Both the position numbers and the translations under genes were made by a program. The notes beneath the pieces were generated by a model. The model ran no database searches and had not been told where the DNA came from. It saw nothing but the letters and a program-made list of their open reading frames with translations. Positions 24,844 through 33,710 of a stretch of DNA of 64,000 nucleotides are shown piece by piece; position 1 is the stretch's first letter, and each line of letters begins with the position of its first letter. This DNA comes from Chryseobacterium sp. c4a (lineage in GTDB: Bacteria > Bacteroidota > Bacteroidia > Flavobacteriales > Weeksellaceae). Location: positions 124,001 to 188,000 of the forward strand of contig NZ_WXVU01000007.1 in NCBI RefSeq assembly GCF_009900745.1, written 5' to 3'.

Positions 24844-25794
24844 ATGAACATTCAGCAACTCGAATACCTTATCGCTGTTGATAAGTATAAACATTTTGGT
24901 AAAGCGGCTCAGGCATGCTTCATTACCCAACCTACGTTAAGTGCAATGATACAGAAGTTTGAGGACGAATTGGATGTAAAGGTTTTCGATAGAACGACTC
25001 ACCCGATCCGTACTACAGATGTAGGACTTCAGATCATCGATCAGGCAAAGGTGATTATAGAATCTGTCAATGAGCTGAAAAACAAAGCCAACCTGTTGAA
25101 TAACATTTTGGGAGGAACCATTAATCTGGGAATTATTCCAACTGTTTCTTCATTTATTTTGCCTACAGAAATCTTCAAATTCCTTGAAGCGAATCCGAAG
25201 ATTCAGATGAATGTAAAAGAAATGACTACGGATAATATTATTAAAGCTTTGAAAGCCGGAGAATTGGATGCGGGAATTATTTCTACGCCTTATGATACTG
25301 CTGATGAGTTTTATCAGGATTTCCTATTCAATGAAGAGTTGATGATCTACAGTTCCAATACTGAAGCCAACAAAAAGAACTCTTATATTATCCCTGAAGA
25401 ACTGAATGTAGAAAAGGTATGGTTACTTGAAGAAGGAAACTGCCTTAGAAATCAGTTCGAAAATATCTGTCATCTGAAAGAGAATACTTTGAAACCTAAA
25501 AATCTAGATTTCTTAGCTTCCAATATCCAGACTTTGGTACACATGGTAGACAAAGTGGGAGGAATCAGCATTCTTCCGGAATTGGCATTAAGCCAGCTTT
25601 CTGAAGAACAGAAACAGAATGTTTTCAGATTCAAGAAGCCTTTCCCATACAGAGAGATCAGTATTATTTATTATAAGCCGACCTTTAAACAAAAGATTAT
25701 TGATGAATTGTCACATTCTATCAAAAATTCTTTAGAGCTTAAATTGAATTACCACGAAAGTCCAAAAGAATTTGTAAGCATAAAGCCTCAGTAA
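24844..25794 (+). CDS. oxyR: Hydrogen-peroxide-sensing regulator OxyR (LysR family)
   Basis: LysR-type regulator of 316 residues. The N-terminal winged helix-turn-helix is at about residues 1-60 (AAQACFITQPTLSAMIQKFE). The redox switch cysteines of OxyR are present, Cys200 and Cys209 in EEGNCLRNQFENIC, with the same eight-residue spacing as E. coli Cys199/Cys208. That pair, plus the divergent catalase gene, makes OxyR a firm call rather than a generic LysR protein. It is followed by the metK leader and is probably transcribed alone. Confidence 0.95.
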   Translation: MNIQQLEYLIAVDKYKHFGKAAQACFITQPTLSAMIQKFEDELDVKVFDRTTHPIRTTDVGLQIIDQAKVIIESVNELKNKANLLNNILGGTINLGIIPTVSSFILPTEIFKFLEANPKIQMNVKEMTTDNIIKALKAGELDAGIISTPYDTADEFYQDFLFNEELMIYSSNTEANKKNSYIIPEELNVEKVWLLEEGNCLRNQFENICHLKENTLKPKNLDFLASNIQTLVHMVDKVGGISILPELALSQLSEEQKQNVFRFKKPFPYREISIIYYKPTFKQKIIDELSHSIKNSLELKLNYHESPKEFVSIKPQ

Positions 25795-25859
25795 TTAAGA
25801 GGCTTTACAATGATATAAATCATTAATTTAAAGAAAATTATAATTAGTAAACAAAATTT

Positions 25860-25890
25860 TTGAGTATTAAGAAAATAGTGCTTAAATTTG
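25860..25890 (+). promoter_or_regulatory. metK promoter
   Basis: TTG at 25860-25862 and TAAATTTG at 25883-25890 are separated by 20 bp, a very good Bacteroidetes promoter. The expected start near 25895-25898 places the SAM-II-like aptamer at the very 5' end of the transcript. Confidence 0.65.
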
Positions 25891-25902
25891 CTGACGTTTA
25901 TT

Positions 25903-25957
25903 AACGAGGAAAAATTTGACCTGATTGCAACCTCTATAAAAAAATGCTAAAACAGTA
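25903..25957 (+). ncRNA. SAM-II-like riboswitch in the metK leader
   Basis: The leader shows the compact SAM-II layout. P1 is GAGG (25906-25909) with CCTC (25931-25934). The P1 loop reads ATTTGACCTGATTGCAA, nearly identical to the recalled SAM-II loop ATTTAACC..ATTGCAA. The 3' strand reads ATAAAAAAATGCTAAAACAG, keeping the GCTAAAA signature. CTG (25921-25923) can pair with CAG (25953-25955) to make the H-type pseudoknot. The downstream gene makes SAM, the ligand of this class. The segments TATTCTTT (25956-25963) and TTATTCTT (25978-25985) can each pair with the AAGAATAA just before the ATG, a possible expression platform. Confidence 0.8.
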
Positions 25958-26030
25958 TTCTTTTTTCTGGGCAATTGTTATTCTTATTTTTCGTCATAAC
26001 TATTTTTTAATCTAAAAAACAAAGAATAAT

Positions 26031-27311
26031 ATGTCTTATTTATTTACATCTGAATCAGTTTCAGAAGGACATCCGGATAAAATTGCCGACCAAATCTCCG
26101 ATGCATTAATCGATCATTTCTTAGCATACGATAAAAGTTCAAAAGTAGCATGTGAAACTCTTGTAACTACCGGACAGGTAGTATTGGCAGGAGAAGTGAA
26201 ATCTGATGCTTATCTTGATGTTCAGACGATTGCCAGAGAAGTAATCAACGGAATTGGGTATACAAAAGGTGAATACATGTTCAATGGAGATTCTTGTGGA
26301 GTAATTTCTGCTATCCATGAACAGTCTCCAGATATCAACCAGGGTGTTGACAGAGCGGTAAATGATGAGTCATTTGAAGCTAAGGCAAATGCTCAGGGAG
26401 CTGGTGACCAGGGAATGATGTTCGGATATGCTACCAACGAGACGGCTAATTATATGCCTCTTGCTTTAGATCTAGCACACACAATTCTTAAAGAACTTTC
26501 TGCGATCAGAAGAGAAAATAAAGAGATTGCTTACTTACGTCCTGATGCAAAAAGCCAGGTAACCATTGAGTATTCTGACGATCATAAACCAATCAGAATT
26601 GATTCTATCGTAGTATCTACTCAGCATGATGACTTCGGAACAGAAGAAGAAATGTTGAACAAGATCCGTGAAGATATCAAGAATATTCTTGTTCCTAGAG
26701 TAGTTGCTCAACAGACTGAGGAGATCAAAGCTTTATTCAACGATCAGATCAAATATCATATCAACCCTACAGGTAAATTTGTAATTGGTGGCCCTCACGG
26801 AGATACAGGTCTTACAGGGAGAAAAATTATCGTTGATACTTACGGAGGTAAAGGAGCTCACGGTGGTGGTGCTTTCTCTGGAAAAGATCCGTCTAAAGTA
26901 GACAGAAGTGCAGCGTATGCAACAAGACACATTGCTAAAAACCTTGTAGCAGCAGGTGTTGCTGACGAAGTTTTAGTACAGGTTTCTTATGCAATCGGAG
27001 TAGCTGAGCCTTGTGGTTTATACATCAATACTTATGGAACTGCAAAAGTTGACCTTCACGACGGTGATATCGCTAAAAAAGTTTCTCAAATCTTTGATTT
27101 AAGACCTTATGCTATTGAACAGAATTTAAAATTAAGAAATCCTATCTATCAGGAAACAGCTTCTTACGGACACATGGGGAAAGAGCACTATGTAGCTGAT
27201 AAAACTTTTAACAAAGGTCATAAGAATGAGCTTACGTTAGAAGGTCTTGAGTTCTTTACTTGGGAAAAACTAGATAAAGTAGACGAAATTAAAGCCGCTT
27301 TCGGAATTTAA
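26031..27311 (+). CDS. metK: S-adenosylmethionine synthase
   Basis: Makes S-adenosylmethionine from methionine and ATP. Recognisable family segments are [15 protein letters not shown] near the N-terminus, [12 protein letters not shown] near residues 123-134 and the [19 protein letters not shown] loop near 280-300. The 426-residue length is slightly longer than the E. coli enzyme (384), as usual for Bacteroidetes. A strong promoter and a roughly 135-base leader with a SAM-II-like aptamer precede it, implying feedback by its own product. A terminator follows at 27338. Confidence 0.97.
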   Translation: MSYLFTSESVSEGHPDKIADQISDALIDHFLAYDKSSKVACETLVTTGQVVLAGEVKSDAYLDVQTIAREVINGIGYTKGEYMFNGDSCGVISAIHEQSPDINQGVDRAVNDESFEAKANAQGAGDQGMMFGYATNETANYMPLALDLAHTILKELSAIRRENKEIAYLRPDAKSQVTIEYSDDHKPIRIDSIVVSTQHDDFGTEEEMLNKIREDIKNILVPRVVAQQTEEIKALFNDQIKYHINPTGKFVIGGPHGDTGLTGRKIIVDTYGGKGAHGGGAFSGKDPSKVDRSAAYATRHIAKNLVAAGVADEVLVQVSYAIGVAEPCGLYINTYGTAKVDLHDGDIAKKVSQIFDLRPYAIEQNLKLRNPIYQETASYGHMGKEHYVADKTFNKGHKNELTLEGLEFFTWEKLDKVDEIKAAFGI

Positions 27312-27337
27312 TTTTTTCTCTAAACTGAAATATTATG

Positions 27338-27371
27338 AACTGCTTTACCTTCCGGTAAGGCAGTTTTTTTT
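27338..27371 (+). terminator. metK terminator
   Basis: AACTGCTTTACC pairs with GGTAAGGCAGTT (one T-G pair) around a TTCC loop, followed by eight T. Confidence 0.92.
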
Positions 27372-27397
27372 AATTTTACACCTTAATAAATTGAAAG

Positions 27398-27889
27398 ATG
27401 ATGAATTTTCGAACTGCAGTTGCCATTTTATCCCTGTTTTTGCTGAGTACATTAGTGAAAGCTCAATATACGATGCATAAAATGATTAGCGTAGGGTATA
27501 CCTATCAGAATCAAAGTTTTGGAGAAGTGGGTGGGAAGCTGCTTTTTCTTAAAAATGATGATGTAATTTACAGATTGGGTGGTTCTGCCTTAATGGGAGT
27601 AGCAGATTCGAAATTTGCTATTATGCCGAAGCTTCAAGCGGATGTTTTACTTAATTTTCAAAAGAATGTAGATTTCTACCACTCGTATTACTTTTTAATG
27701 GGAGCGGAAGGAACCAATAAATATATTGCTCCGAAAATAGGTGTTACTTTATTTGGGATGCTTGATCTTACCGGAGGCTATGCTTTCCCTATCGGAGATA
27801 CCAGATTAAACGGGAAAGAAATGAAAGGGTTAAATATTAATTTTACATTAAATATCCCTACTGTATTCATTCATGATATGTTTAAGTGA
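27398..27889 (+). CDS. Exported beta-barrel-like hypothetical protein
   Basis: A 163-residue protein with a signal peptide of about 22 residues ending LVKAQ. The mature part has alternating hydrophobic and polar residues, many Gly and aromatic positions, and ends in Phe-Lys, which suggests a small outer-membrane barrel. I recognise no named family. The frame opens with two ATGs. It lies between the metK terminator and an ECF sigma factor, with an AT-rich gap to the latter, and appears to be transcribed on its own. Confidence 0.6.
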   Translation: MMNFRTAVAILSLFLLSTLVKAQYTMHKMISVGYTYQNQSFGEVGGKLLFLKNDDVIYRLGGSALMGVADSKFAIMPKLQADVLLNFQKNVDFYHSYYFLMGAEGTNKYIAPKIGVTLFGMLDLTGGYAFPIGDTRLNGKEMKGLNINFTLNIPTVFIHDMFK

Positions 27890-28029
27890 TTTTTTTTAAA
27901 TTTTTATGACGAAAATTTAATAATTGCTTAACAGTTATTAAAAAATTATTATATTTACGCCATAATATAATTGTACCACCTATCGAAGAGACTCTACTCT
28001 GAAGAACTGTTTTGTATATACAGCACGAG

Positions 28030-28046
28030 CCAGATAATTTATCTGG
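28030..28046 (+). other. Stem-loop in the leader of the ECF sigma gene
   Basis: CCAGATAA and TTATCTGG form a perfect 8-bp inverted repeat with a one-base centre. Just upstream, CTGTTTTGTATATACAG forms a second short inverted repeat. Both sit 40-85 bases before the sigma factor ATG at 28085. They argue that this stretch is structured leader rather than the start of a longer protein. Confidence 0.5.
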
Positions 28047-28084
28047 GTGATAGCTGGGCTGCAAATATTATATTGAGAAGAGTT

Positions 28085-28675
28085 ATGAAATCAAAATCGG
28101 ATAGTTTACTAATTTCGCTTTACCAGAAAGGTGACGAGGGCGCTTTATCAACCCTTATCCATCGCCATCAGAGAGAACTTTTTACATTCATTTTTTACAA
28201 AATTAATGATGAAGATTTAGCCAATGATATTTTTCAGGATACATTCATGAAAATTATTGTAATGCTAAAAGAAGGACGTTACAACGAAGAGGGTAAATTT
28301 ATCCTTTGGGCCAAAAGGATTTCCCATAATCTTATTATTGATCATTTCAGAGCAAAAGCTAAGAATATTAAAGTTTCAGAAACTACTTTTGAAACTGATG
28401 AATATTCTATTTTTGATCTGATTCGTGAACCTTCTGAAAATATTGAAGATCAGATGGTAACCAATCAGATTCAGGAAGATTTGCTGAGAATGTTGCAATT
28501 TCTTCCTCTAAATCAGCAGGAAGTCATTAAATTAAGATTCTTTGATGGGCTAAGCTTTAAAGAAATTGCCGATCATACGGATATGAGTATCAATACCACA
28601 TTGGGAAGAGTAAGATACGCACTGATAAACCTGAGAAAAATCATGGATGAAAATAACATAATATTAACCAGATAG
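28085..28675 (+). CDS. ECF-type RNA polymerase sigma factor
   Basis: Group 4 sigma factor of 196 residues. Region 2 covers about 25-92 (DIFQDTFMKIIVML, RISHNLIIDHFR), and region 4 about 133-184, with the helix-turn-helix GLSFKEIADHTDMSINTTLGRVRYAL. The start is the ATG at 28085. The frame can be extended to a TTG at 27971, but that extension covers two inverted repeats and has no sigma-like content. No membrane anti-sigma factor follows; instead a 44-codon gene lies 48 bases downstream. Target promoters are unknown. Confidence 0.9.
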   Translation: MKSKSDSLLISLYQKGDEGALSTLIHRHQRELFTFIFYKINDEDLANDIFQDTFMKIIVMLKEGRYNEEGKFILWAKRISHNLIIDHFRAKAKNIKVSETTFETDEYSIFDLIREPSENIEDQMVTNQIQEDLLRMLQFLPLNQQEVIKLRFFDGLSFKEIADHTDMSINTTLGRVRYALINLRKIMDENNIILTR

Positions 28676-28723
28676 ATAATATTTTGTAAAATTTCACGTT
28701 TTTAAGGAAAACATACTTCGCTT

Positions 28724-28858
28724 ATGAAAAAAAATGACTCCTTAAAAGTGAAAACTTTGAAACCTAAAAAAGAAACCATCGATTTTCTGCTCAATTTTTC
28801 TAAAAGCCTTGAAATTGTGAAAAGCAAGAGCAAGAATTATCCTATTACAAAAAATTAA
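28724..28858 (+). CDS. Small protein downstream of the ECF sigma factor
   Basis: A 44-codon frame (MKKNDSLKVKTLKPKKETID..., ending KNYPITKN) with ATG and TAA. It is Lys-rich at the start, with an amphipathic middle (IDFLLNFSKSLEIVK), and has no signal peptide or membrane helix. It sits 48 bases after the sigma gene and 20 bases before the HAD gene, so it is likely co-transcribed with the sigma factor. Codon use is like its neighbours. Function is unknown; acting on the sigma factor is only a guess from position. Confidence 0.6.
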   Translation: MKKNDSLKVKTLKPKKETIDFLLNFSKSLEIVKSKSKNYPITKN

Positions 28859-28878
28859 AATGATTAACTTTGTGCTGT

Positions 28879-29574
28879 ATGAAAATGCAGCATGTTTTTT
28901 TTGACCTGGACAATACGCTCTGGGATCATCGCAGAAATGCCTACCTCACCATCAAAGATCTTTTCGTAAAACAGGAGATTGCTTCTAAGTACAATATCGA
29001 CTTTGAAGCTTTTCATGCTGTTTACCATGATATCAACGAAGAATTATGGGAAAAAATAAGAGATGGGATTATAGGCAAAGAGTATTTGAGAGAACACCGT
29101 TTTTATGATTCCTTCCTACATTTCGGAGTGGATGATAAGGAACTTGCTAATTATTTTGAAGAAAACTTTTTGGATAATATTGTAAGTCATAACGAATTGG
29201 TGGAAGGGGCAGAAGATGTCCTTCAGTATCTGAAGTCGAAGAATTATAAACTTCATATTATTTCTAATGGCTTTCAGGAAGTAACAGAGAGAAAATGTAC
29301 CCTATCCGGCATTGCACACTATTTTGAAACCATTACCAGTGCGGATGCAGTAGGTGTAAGAAAACCAAATCCTAAAATTTTTGAATATTCTCTAGGGCTT
29401 TCTGAAGCTAAAAAAGAAGAAAGCATTATGATTGGTGATGACTGGATTGCTGATGCTTTGGGAGGAAGAGATTTCGGAATGAAAGCTATCTTCTTTGATG
29501 TATATAAAGAAGATAAAAAAGAAACCGGATTAAATGCTATTACCCATCTTCAACAGATCAAAGAATACTTATAA
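28879..29574 (+). CDS. HAD-superfamily hydrolase, YjjG type
   Basis: Noncanonical pyrimidine nucleotidase-like phosphatase of the HAD superfamily, about 231 residues when started at the ATG at 28879; the frame also has a TTG at 28870. HAD motif I is FFDLDNTLWDH at residues 7-17, with the Asp nucleophile in DxDxT. Motif II is ISNG, with the Lys of motif III in RKPNPKIF. Motif IV is GDDWIADALGG. A helical cap lies between motifs I and II. Relatives dephosphorylate nucleoside monophosphates. A hairpin terminator follows at 29603. Confidence 0.85.
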   Translation: MKMQHVFFDLDNTLWDHRRNAYLTIKDLFVKQEIASKYNIDFEAFHAVYHDINEELWEKIRDGIIGKEYLREHRFYDSFLHFGVDDKELANYFEENFLDNIVSHNELVEGAEDVLQYLKSKNYKLHIISNGFQEVTERKCTLSGIAHYFETITSADAVGVRKPNPKIFEYSLGLSEAKKEESIMIGDDWIADALGGRDFGMKAIFFDVYKEDKKETGLNAITHLQQIKEYL

Positions 29575-29602
29575 AATTGGAGACTATCTAGTCTGATATG
29601 AG

Positions 29603-29633
29603 AACCATTAAGTTTATCTTAATGGTTTTTATT
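29603..29633 (+). terminator. Terminator after the HAD hydrolase gene
   Basis: AACCATTAAG (29603-29612) and CTTAATGGTT (29618-29627) form a 10-bp stem with a 5-base loop, followed by T-rich sequence. The arms are identical to the terminal repeats of the 1191-1317 element. Confidence 0.8.
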
Positions 29634-29740
29634 TTATATGAATTATTTCCTTTTTAATTTTCCCATTTCAGTTTTTCCTAATTCTTTCCCAAATTGATTC
29701 TCAACTTTGCTTCATAATAATGACAGAAAAATTTAATGTT

Positions 29741-30190
29741 ATGAAAAATGTAAAGAAAATCACACAAGTATTTATTTTAATGTTCTTATTGATAGGAAGC
29801 TTAACCTCAGCCCAAGATAGGGCGATTAATCCCAATCATTTACCTAAAACTGCTAAAACCTTTTTAGCCGGGCACTTTAAAGGAATACCTGTATCATCTG
29901 CTATTGAAGACAGAGAAATTTATGGCGTTGATGAATATAAAGTATACTTGAATAATGGGATGAAAGCTGAATTTGATAGCAATGGAAACTGGAAAGAAGT
30001 AGATGGTAAGCATCAGAAGATTCCTTATGGTTTTATTCCTGCCCCAATTAAAAATTACAGCAGCAGAAACTTTCCGAATACGTATATCGTTAAGATTGAA
30101 AAGAAAAGATGGTCTTATAAAGCAGAACTTTCTAACGGACTGGAACTGGAGTTCGACCGGAACGGAAATTTTAAAAAAATTGATGACTAA
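29741..30190 (+). CDS. Exported PepSY-like domain protein
   Basis: A secreted protein of 149 residues from the ATG at 29741; an upstream ATG at 29720 would add seven residues ahead of the signal peptide. The signal peptide ends LTSAQ. Two PepSY-like modules are visible, each ending in a similar strand-turn: YLNNGMKAEFDSNGNWKEVD in the first and LSNGLELEFDRNGNFKKIDD at the C-terminus. In Bacteroidetes such proteins are periplasmic and of unknown function. The gene is followed 28 bases later by a shorter gene with the same motif and then by a two-component system. Confidence 0.75.
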   Translation: MKNVKKITQVFILMFLLIGSLTSAQDRAINPNHLPKTAKTFLAGHFKGIPVSSAIEDREIYGVDEYKVYLNNGMKAEFDSNGNWKEVDGKHQKIPYGFIPAPIKNYSSRNFPNTYIVKIEKKRWSYKAELSNGLELEFDRNGNFKKIDD

Positions 30191-30218
30191 TTTCACTAAA
30201 GATTAATAATAAAATTTT

Positions 30219-30431
30219 ATGATTATGGTAAACTGGAGCTTAATAAACAGTAATGGAAAAAAAGCATCTTCTGCTAAGATTAGAAAGAGTATTGTGTCTT
30301 TTATAACCAAGCACCATCCATGCGGTGTGATTGATTCTATTGAGAAAAAATATAATGCTTATAAAATTAACCTGATGAATGGTTTATGCCTGATCTTTGA
30401 TGCAGACGGACGTTACATAAAAACGAATTAA
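30219..30431 (+). CDS. Short PepSY-like protein without signal peptide
   Basis: A 70-residue frame. Its C-terminal half (YKINLMNGLCLIFDADGRYI) copies the strand-turn motif of the preceding exported PepSY-like protein. It has no signal peptide, so it would stay in the cytoplasm, or it may be a truncated duplicate that lost its N-terminus. The gap to the response regulator gene is 181 bases and shows no other convincing gene. Expression is plausible but unproven. Confidence 0.5.
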   Translation: MIMVNWSLINSNGKKASSAKIRKSIVSFITKHHPCGVIDSIEKKYNAYKINLMNGLCLIFDADGRYIKTN

Positions 30432-30612
30432 TGACTCATGAAAGAAAGTTGGAGAGATGGGGGCAAAGGATATGTATACATTATTGATATACTTTGTTTC
30501 ATCTATCAAATAGTCCTTATTTTAACCCTATTTGGGTATTGATGAAGCCTTAGTTTCCTTATTTTCTTCTGTAATTTTATATATTTGATATGATATCCAA
30601 ACAGAACACCCT

Positions 30613-31284
30613 ATGAAGATTTTAATAGTAGAAGATGAACCGGACCTAAGGGATACTGTACAGAAGTCTCTGGAAGCAGAACATTTCATTGTAGAATATG
30701 CTCATAATTACAGTACTGGGCTGGAAAAAATTATTTCCTATGAATATGATTGTATTCTGTTGGATATTATGCTGCCGGACGGCAATGGTATAGATCTGTT
30801 GAGGGAAATCAAGAAAATGCATAAAAAAGATCCTGTAATCATCCTTTCTGCTAAAGATTCAGTGGATGATAAGGTGACAGGGCTTGAAATAGGAGCTGAT
30901 GATTATTTGGCGAAGCCATTTCACCTTGCAGAACTGATGGCGAGAATAAGATCTGTGATAAGAAGAAAAAATCAGGATGGTGAGAATATCATCAGGTATA
31001 AAAACATTAGTATTGATCCGGAAAACCGAAATGTTAAGGTAGGAAGCGAAGAACTGGTGCTTAACCGCAAAGAGTATGATCTTTTGTATTACTTTGTCAT
31101 TCATCCGGAAAAAACCTTGCAGAAAACCACTCTTGCAGAAGCCATCTGGGGAGATTATATCGATCAGGCAGACAGTCTTGATTTTATTTATTCACAAATT
31201 AAAAATCTTCGTAAAAAACTGAAAATACTTAGCGCGGAAGCCGATTTTCAGGCTGTATACGGAATAGGATATAAATTTGTCTGA
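30613..31284 (+). CDS. OmpR-family response regulator
   Basis: A 223-residue two-domain regulator. Receiver domain about 1-115: acidic Glu7-Asp8-Glu9, phospho-acceptor Asp51 (LLDIMLPDG), the Ser in ILSAKDS, and Lys in YLAKPF. A winged helix domain, about 128-223, ends AVYGIGYKFV as in OmpR/PhoB proteins. The stop codon overlaps the start of the histidine kinase gene, so the pair is co-translated. The PepSY-like genes upstream are on the same strand and may be targets or ligand sensors; this is inference. Confidence 0.92.
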   Translation: MKILIVEDEPDLRDTVQKSLEAEHFIVEYAHNYSTGLEKIISYEYDCILLDIMLPDGNGIDLLREIKKMHKKDPVIILSAKDSVDDKVTGLEIGADDYLAKPFHLAELMARIRSVIRRKNQDGENIIRYKNISIDPENRNVKVGSEELVLNRKEYDLLYYFVIHPEKTLQKTTLAEAIWGDYIDQADSLDFIYSQIKNLRKKLKILSAEADFQAVYGIGYKFV

Positions 31285-32567
31285 TGAAGGTTTCATTAAA
31301 ATATTATACGATAAAATACCTTATCATGATCCTGCTGCTGATTATAGCAGTTTGGGCAGGATTATTTTATGCCTATATCCTGGACGAAGTACACGATAAT
31401 GTAGATGATGGATTGAAGGATAGGAAAATACAAATTATCAAAGCCGTCTATCTTAATCCGCAGCTGTTGAAAAATAATGATTTTGGATTTAATGAATTTA
31501 AGATCACGCCCATTACAGCAGGAGAATATCAAAACAAAAGCAGGCTCTATAATAAGATGTATTATATGGAGTATGATGATAAGGATCAGCCTTATCGTGT
31601 ATTGGAAGCGGATTTTATCGATCAGTATAAAAATCATCAGCGGCTTGTCATCAGAACTTCAACAGTAGAAGAGGATGAGTTGATTTATGACCTTACAACA
31701 GCTTTAATTGTTCTTTATATCCTTTTGGTGATAAGTATTGTTGCAGTTAACGGATATCTGTTGAACAAAGCAATGCGGCCATTCTATCAGATTCTTGATA
31801 AACTGAAGAAATACCAGTTTGGAATTCCTTTTTCTCAAGAAGATCAAAACTATTCCATCAAAGAATTTGCGGAACTGAATGTGGAAATCAATGAAATGAT
31901 CGACCGTAATGAGCTTGTTTTTTATCAGCAGAAACAGTTTATTGAAAATGCGTCTCATGAACTTCAAACGCCGCTTGCGATTGTTATCAATAAAATAGAC
32001 CTACTTATTCAGAATGAAGATCTGGATAAAAAAAATCTTACTTTTCTCACGGAAGTAAAAAATGATCTGAGAAGAATGGTAGGCTTGAATAAATCTCTCC
32101 TCATGCTTTCCAAGATTGAAAACAGCCAGTTTAATGCATTGTCAGAAGTTGACTTTAATGCAATGATTAATAATCTTGTGCAGAACTATGAAGACTTTAT
32201 TGCCTTTAAAAATGTAGAAGTGAATGTTATTGAGAAAGGAATATTTAAAGCGGAATTTAATGAAGATCTTGCAGATATTCTTTTGTCTAATCTTCTTAAA
32301 AACGCTGTTAAATACAACAATGAAGAAGGAACTCTAAATATTTTTATTGAAAGCAACAGGATTGTCTTTCAGAATAGTGGAGCGCAGATTCCATTGGATA
32401 AATCCAGGATTTTTAACCGTTTTTATAAACAGAGCTCAGATCGCACCTCTACAGGTTTAGGATTATCAATTATTAAAACAATCATCAAACAATATCCAGG
32501 CTGGGAAATCTCTTATGAGTTTGAAGATAATATGCATTACTTTATTCTTATGAAAAATAAAAAGTAA
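31284..32567 (+). CDS. Sensor histidine kinase
   Basis: Inner-membrane kinase partnered with the upstream regulator. TM1 is at about residues 10-31, a periplasmic sensor of about 100 residues follows, and TM2 is at about 136-160. The dimerisation H-box (IENASHELQTPL) has phospho-acceptor His225. The ATPase domain shows the N-box (LLSNLLKNAVKYN) and the G2 motif (STGLGLSIIKTI). It has 427 residues. The periplasmic domain matches no family I can name. It converges on trpS, with a shared terminator between. Confidence 0.92.
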   Translation: MKVSLKYYTIKYLIMILLLIIAVWAGLFYAYILDEVHDNVDDGLKDRKIQIIKAVYLNPQLLKNNDFGFNEFKITPITAGEYQNKSRLYNKMYYMEYDDKDQPYRVLEADFIDQYKNHQRLVIRTSTVEEDELIYDLTTALIVLYILLVISIVAVNGYLLNKAMRPFYQILDKLKKYQFGIPFSQEDQNYSIKEFAELNVEINEMIDRNELVFYQQKQFIENASHELQTPLAIVINKIDLLIQNEDLDKKNLTFLTEVKNDLRRMVGLNKSLLMLSKIENSQFNALSEVDFNAMINNLVQNYEDFIAFKNVEVNVIEKGIFKAEFNEDLADILLSNLLKNAVKYNNEEGTLNIFIESNRIVFQNSGAQIPLDKSRIFNRFYKQSSDRTSTGLGLSIIKTIIKQYPGWEISYEFEDNMHYFILMKNKK

Positions 32568-32576
32568 ATCAAATAA

Positions 32577-32600
32577 AAAGCCCTTCAATTGAAGGGCTTT
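32577..32600. terminator. Bidirectional terminator between the kinase gene and trpS
   Basis: A perfect 24-base palindrome: AAAGCCCTTCAA and its reverse complement. It has T runs on both strands and lies between two converging genes. Confidence 0.9.
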
Positions 32601-32620
32601 CGTATGTTTAAAACTTGGGA

Positions 32621-33589
32621 TTAATATCCTAAGCTTGTTCTTACTCTTTTAAGCGTTTCCAGAGCAACAGGTCTCGTTTTTGCAGCACCCTCCTGAAGTT
32701 TAGCTTCCAGCTCATCAAGATTGTTCATATAATAAGTGAACACTTCTCTTTCTTTCTCAAAACGAACTAAGATAAGATCTAAAAGCTCTTTTTTAGCATG
32801 TCCGTATCCGAAGTTACCTGCCAGATATTTAGCTCTTAATTCCTCAGTCTGCTCAGGAGTTGCAATCAATTCATAAATCTGGAATGTCTTATCAGTTTCC
32901 GGGTCTTTAGGCTCTTCTAAAGACTTAGAGTCAGATTCAATACTCATTACTTGCTTCTTTAATTCCTTCTCAGGTAAGAAGATGTTGATGATGTTTCCTC
33001 TGGATTTAGACATTTTCTGGCCATCTGTTCCCGGAACATATTTAGTGTCTTCCTGAAGTTCAGATTGTGGCAGTACAAAAACTTCACCCATCTGGTTATT
33101 AAACCTTGAAGCTACGTCTCTTGCAATTTCCAAATGCTGAAGCTGATCTTTCCCAACAGGAACAATCTCTGCATCATATAATAGAATATCAGCAGCCATC
33201 AAAATAGGGTAAGTAAACAGACCCGCATTTACGTCCTGAAGTCTGTCAGCTTTATCCTTAAATGAATGCGCTAATGTTAATCTTTGATAAGGGAAAAAAC
33301 ATGATAAATGCCAAGATAGTTCACAGGTTTCAGCGATATCACTTTGTCTGTAGAAAAATGTTTTTTCGGTATCTAATCCACAAGCAAGCCAAGCCGCAGC
33401 AATCTCGTAGGTATTCTGTCTTAAAGTCTGCGCATCTTTAATCTGGGTAAGCGTATGAAGATTCGCAATAAATAAAAATGATTCATTTCCTTCCTGCTTT
33501 GAAAGTTCGATAGCAGGAATAATAGCCCCTAATAAATTTCCAAGATGGGGTGTTCCGGTGGCTTGAATGCCGGTAAGAATTCTTGACAT
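32621..33589 (-). CDS. trpS: Tryptophan--tRNA ligase
   Basis: Charges tRNA-Trp in translation. Class I signatures are present: HIGH-like PHLGN at 14-18 within GTPHLGNLLGA, and KMSKS at 192-196. The 322-residue length is standard. A TAAATTTG -7-like element lies on the minus strand at 33632-33625, giving a leader of about 30 bases. It ends at a shared terminator. The unknown gene upstream (33711-34568) is on the same strand but 121 bases away, so trpS probably has its own promoter. Confidence 0.96.
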   Translation of the reverse strand: MSRILTGIQATGTPHLGNLLGAIIPAIELSKQEGNESFLFIANLHTLTQIKDAQTLRQNTYEIAAAWLACGLDTEKTFFYRQSDIAETCELSWHLSCFFPYQRLTLAHSFKDKADRLQDVNAGLFTYPILMAADILLYDAEIVPVGKDQLQHLEIARDVASRFNNQMGEVFVLPQSELQEDTKYVPGTDGQKMSKSRGNIINIFLPEKELKKQVMSIESDSKSLEEPKDPETDKTFQIYELIATPEQTEELRAKYLAGNFGYGHAKKELLDLILVRFEKEREVFTYYMNNLDELEAKLQEGAAKTRPVALETLKRVRTSLGY

Positions 33590-33710
33590 TTGTTTAAAAT
33601 TTATATTTAAAAATTAATGAATTGCAAATTTACGCAAAATTACTTTCTAATTGCGTTATCGTATCCGATTCCTACTCTTTTCTTTAATGAAGAATTTTGC
33701 ATCAATAAAC

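Noticed and set aside
27971..28084. N-terminal extension of the ECF sigma factor from a TTG
   Set aside because: The added 38 residues have no sigma-factor character and cover two inverted repeats; the ATG at 28085 gives a standard-length protein.
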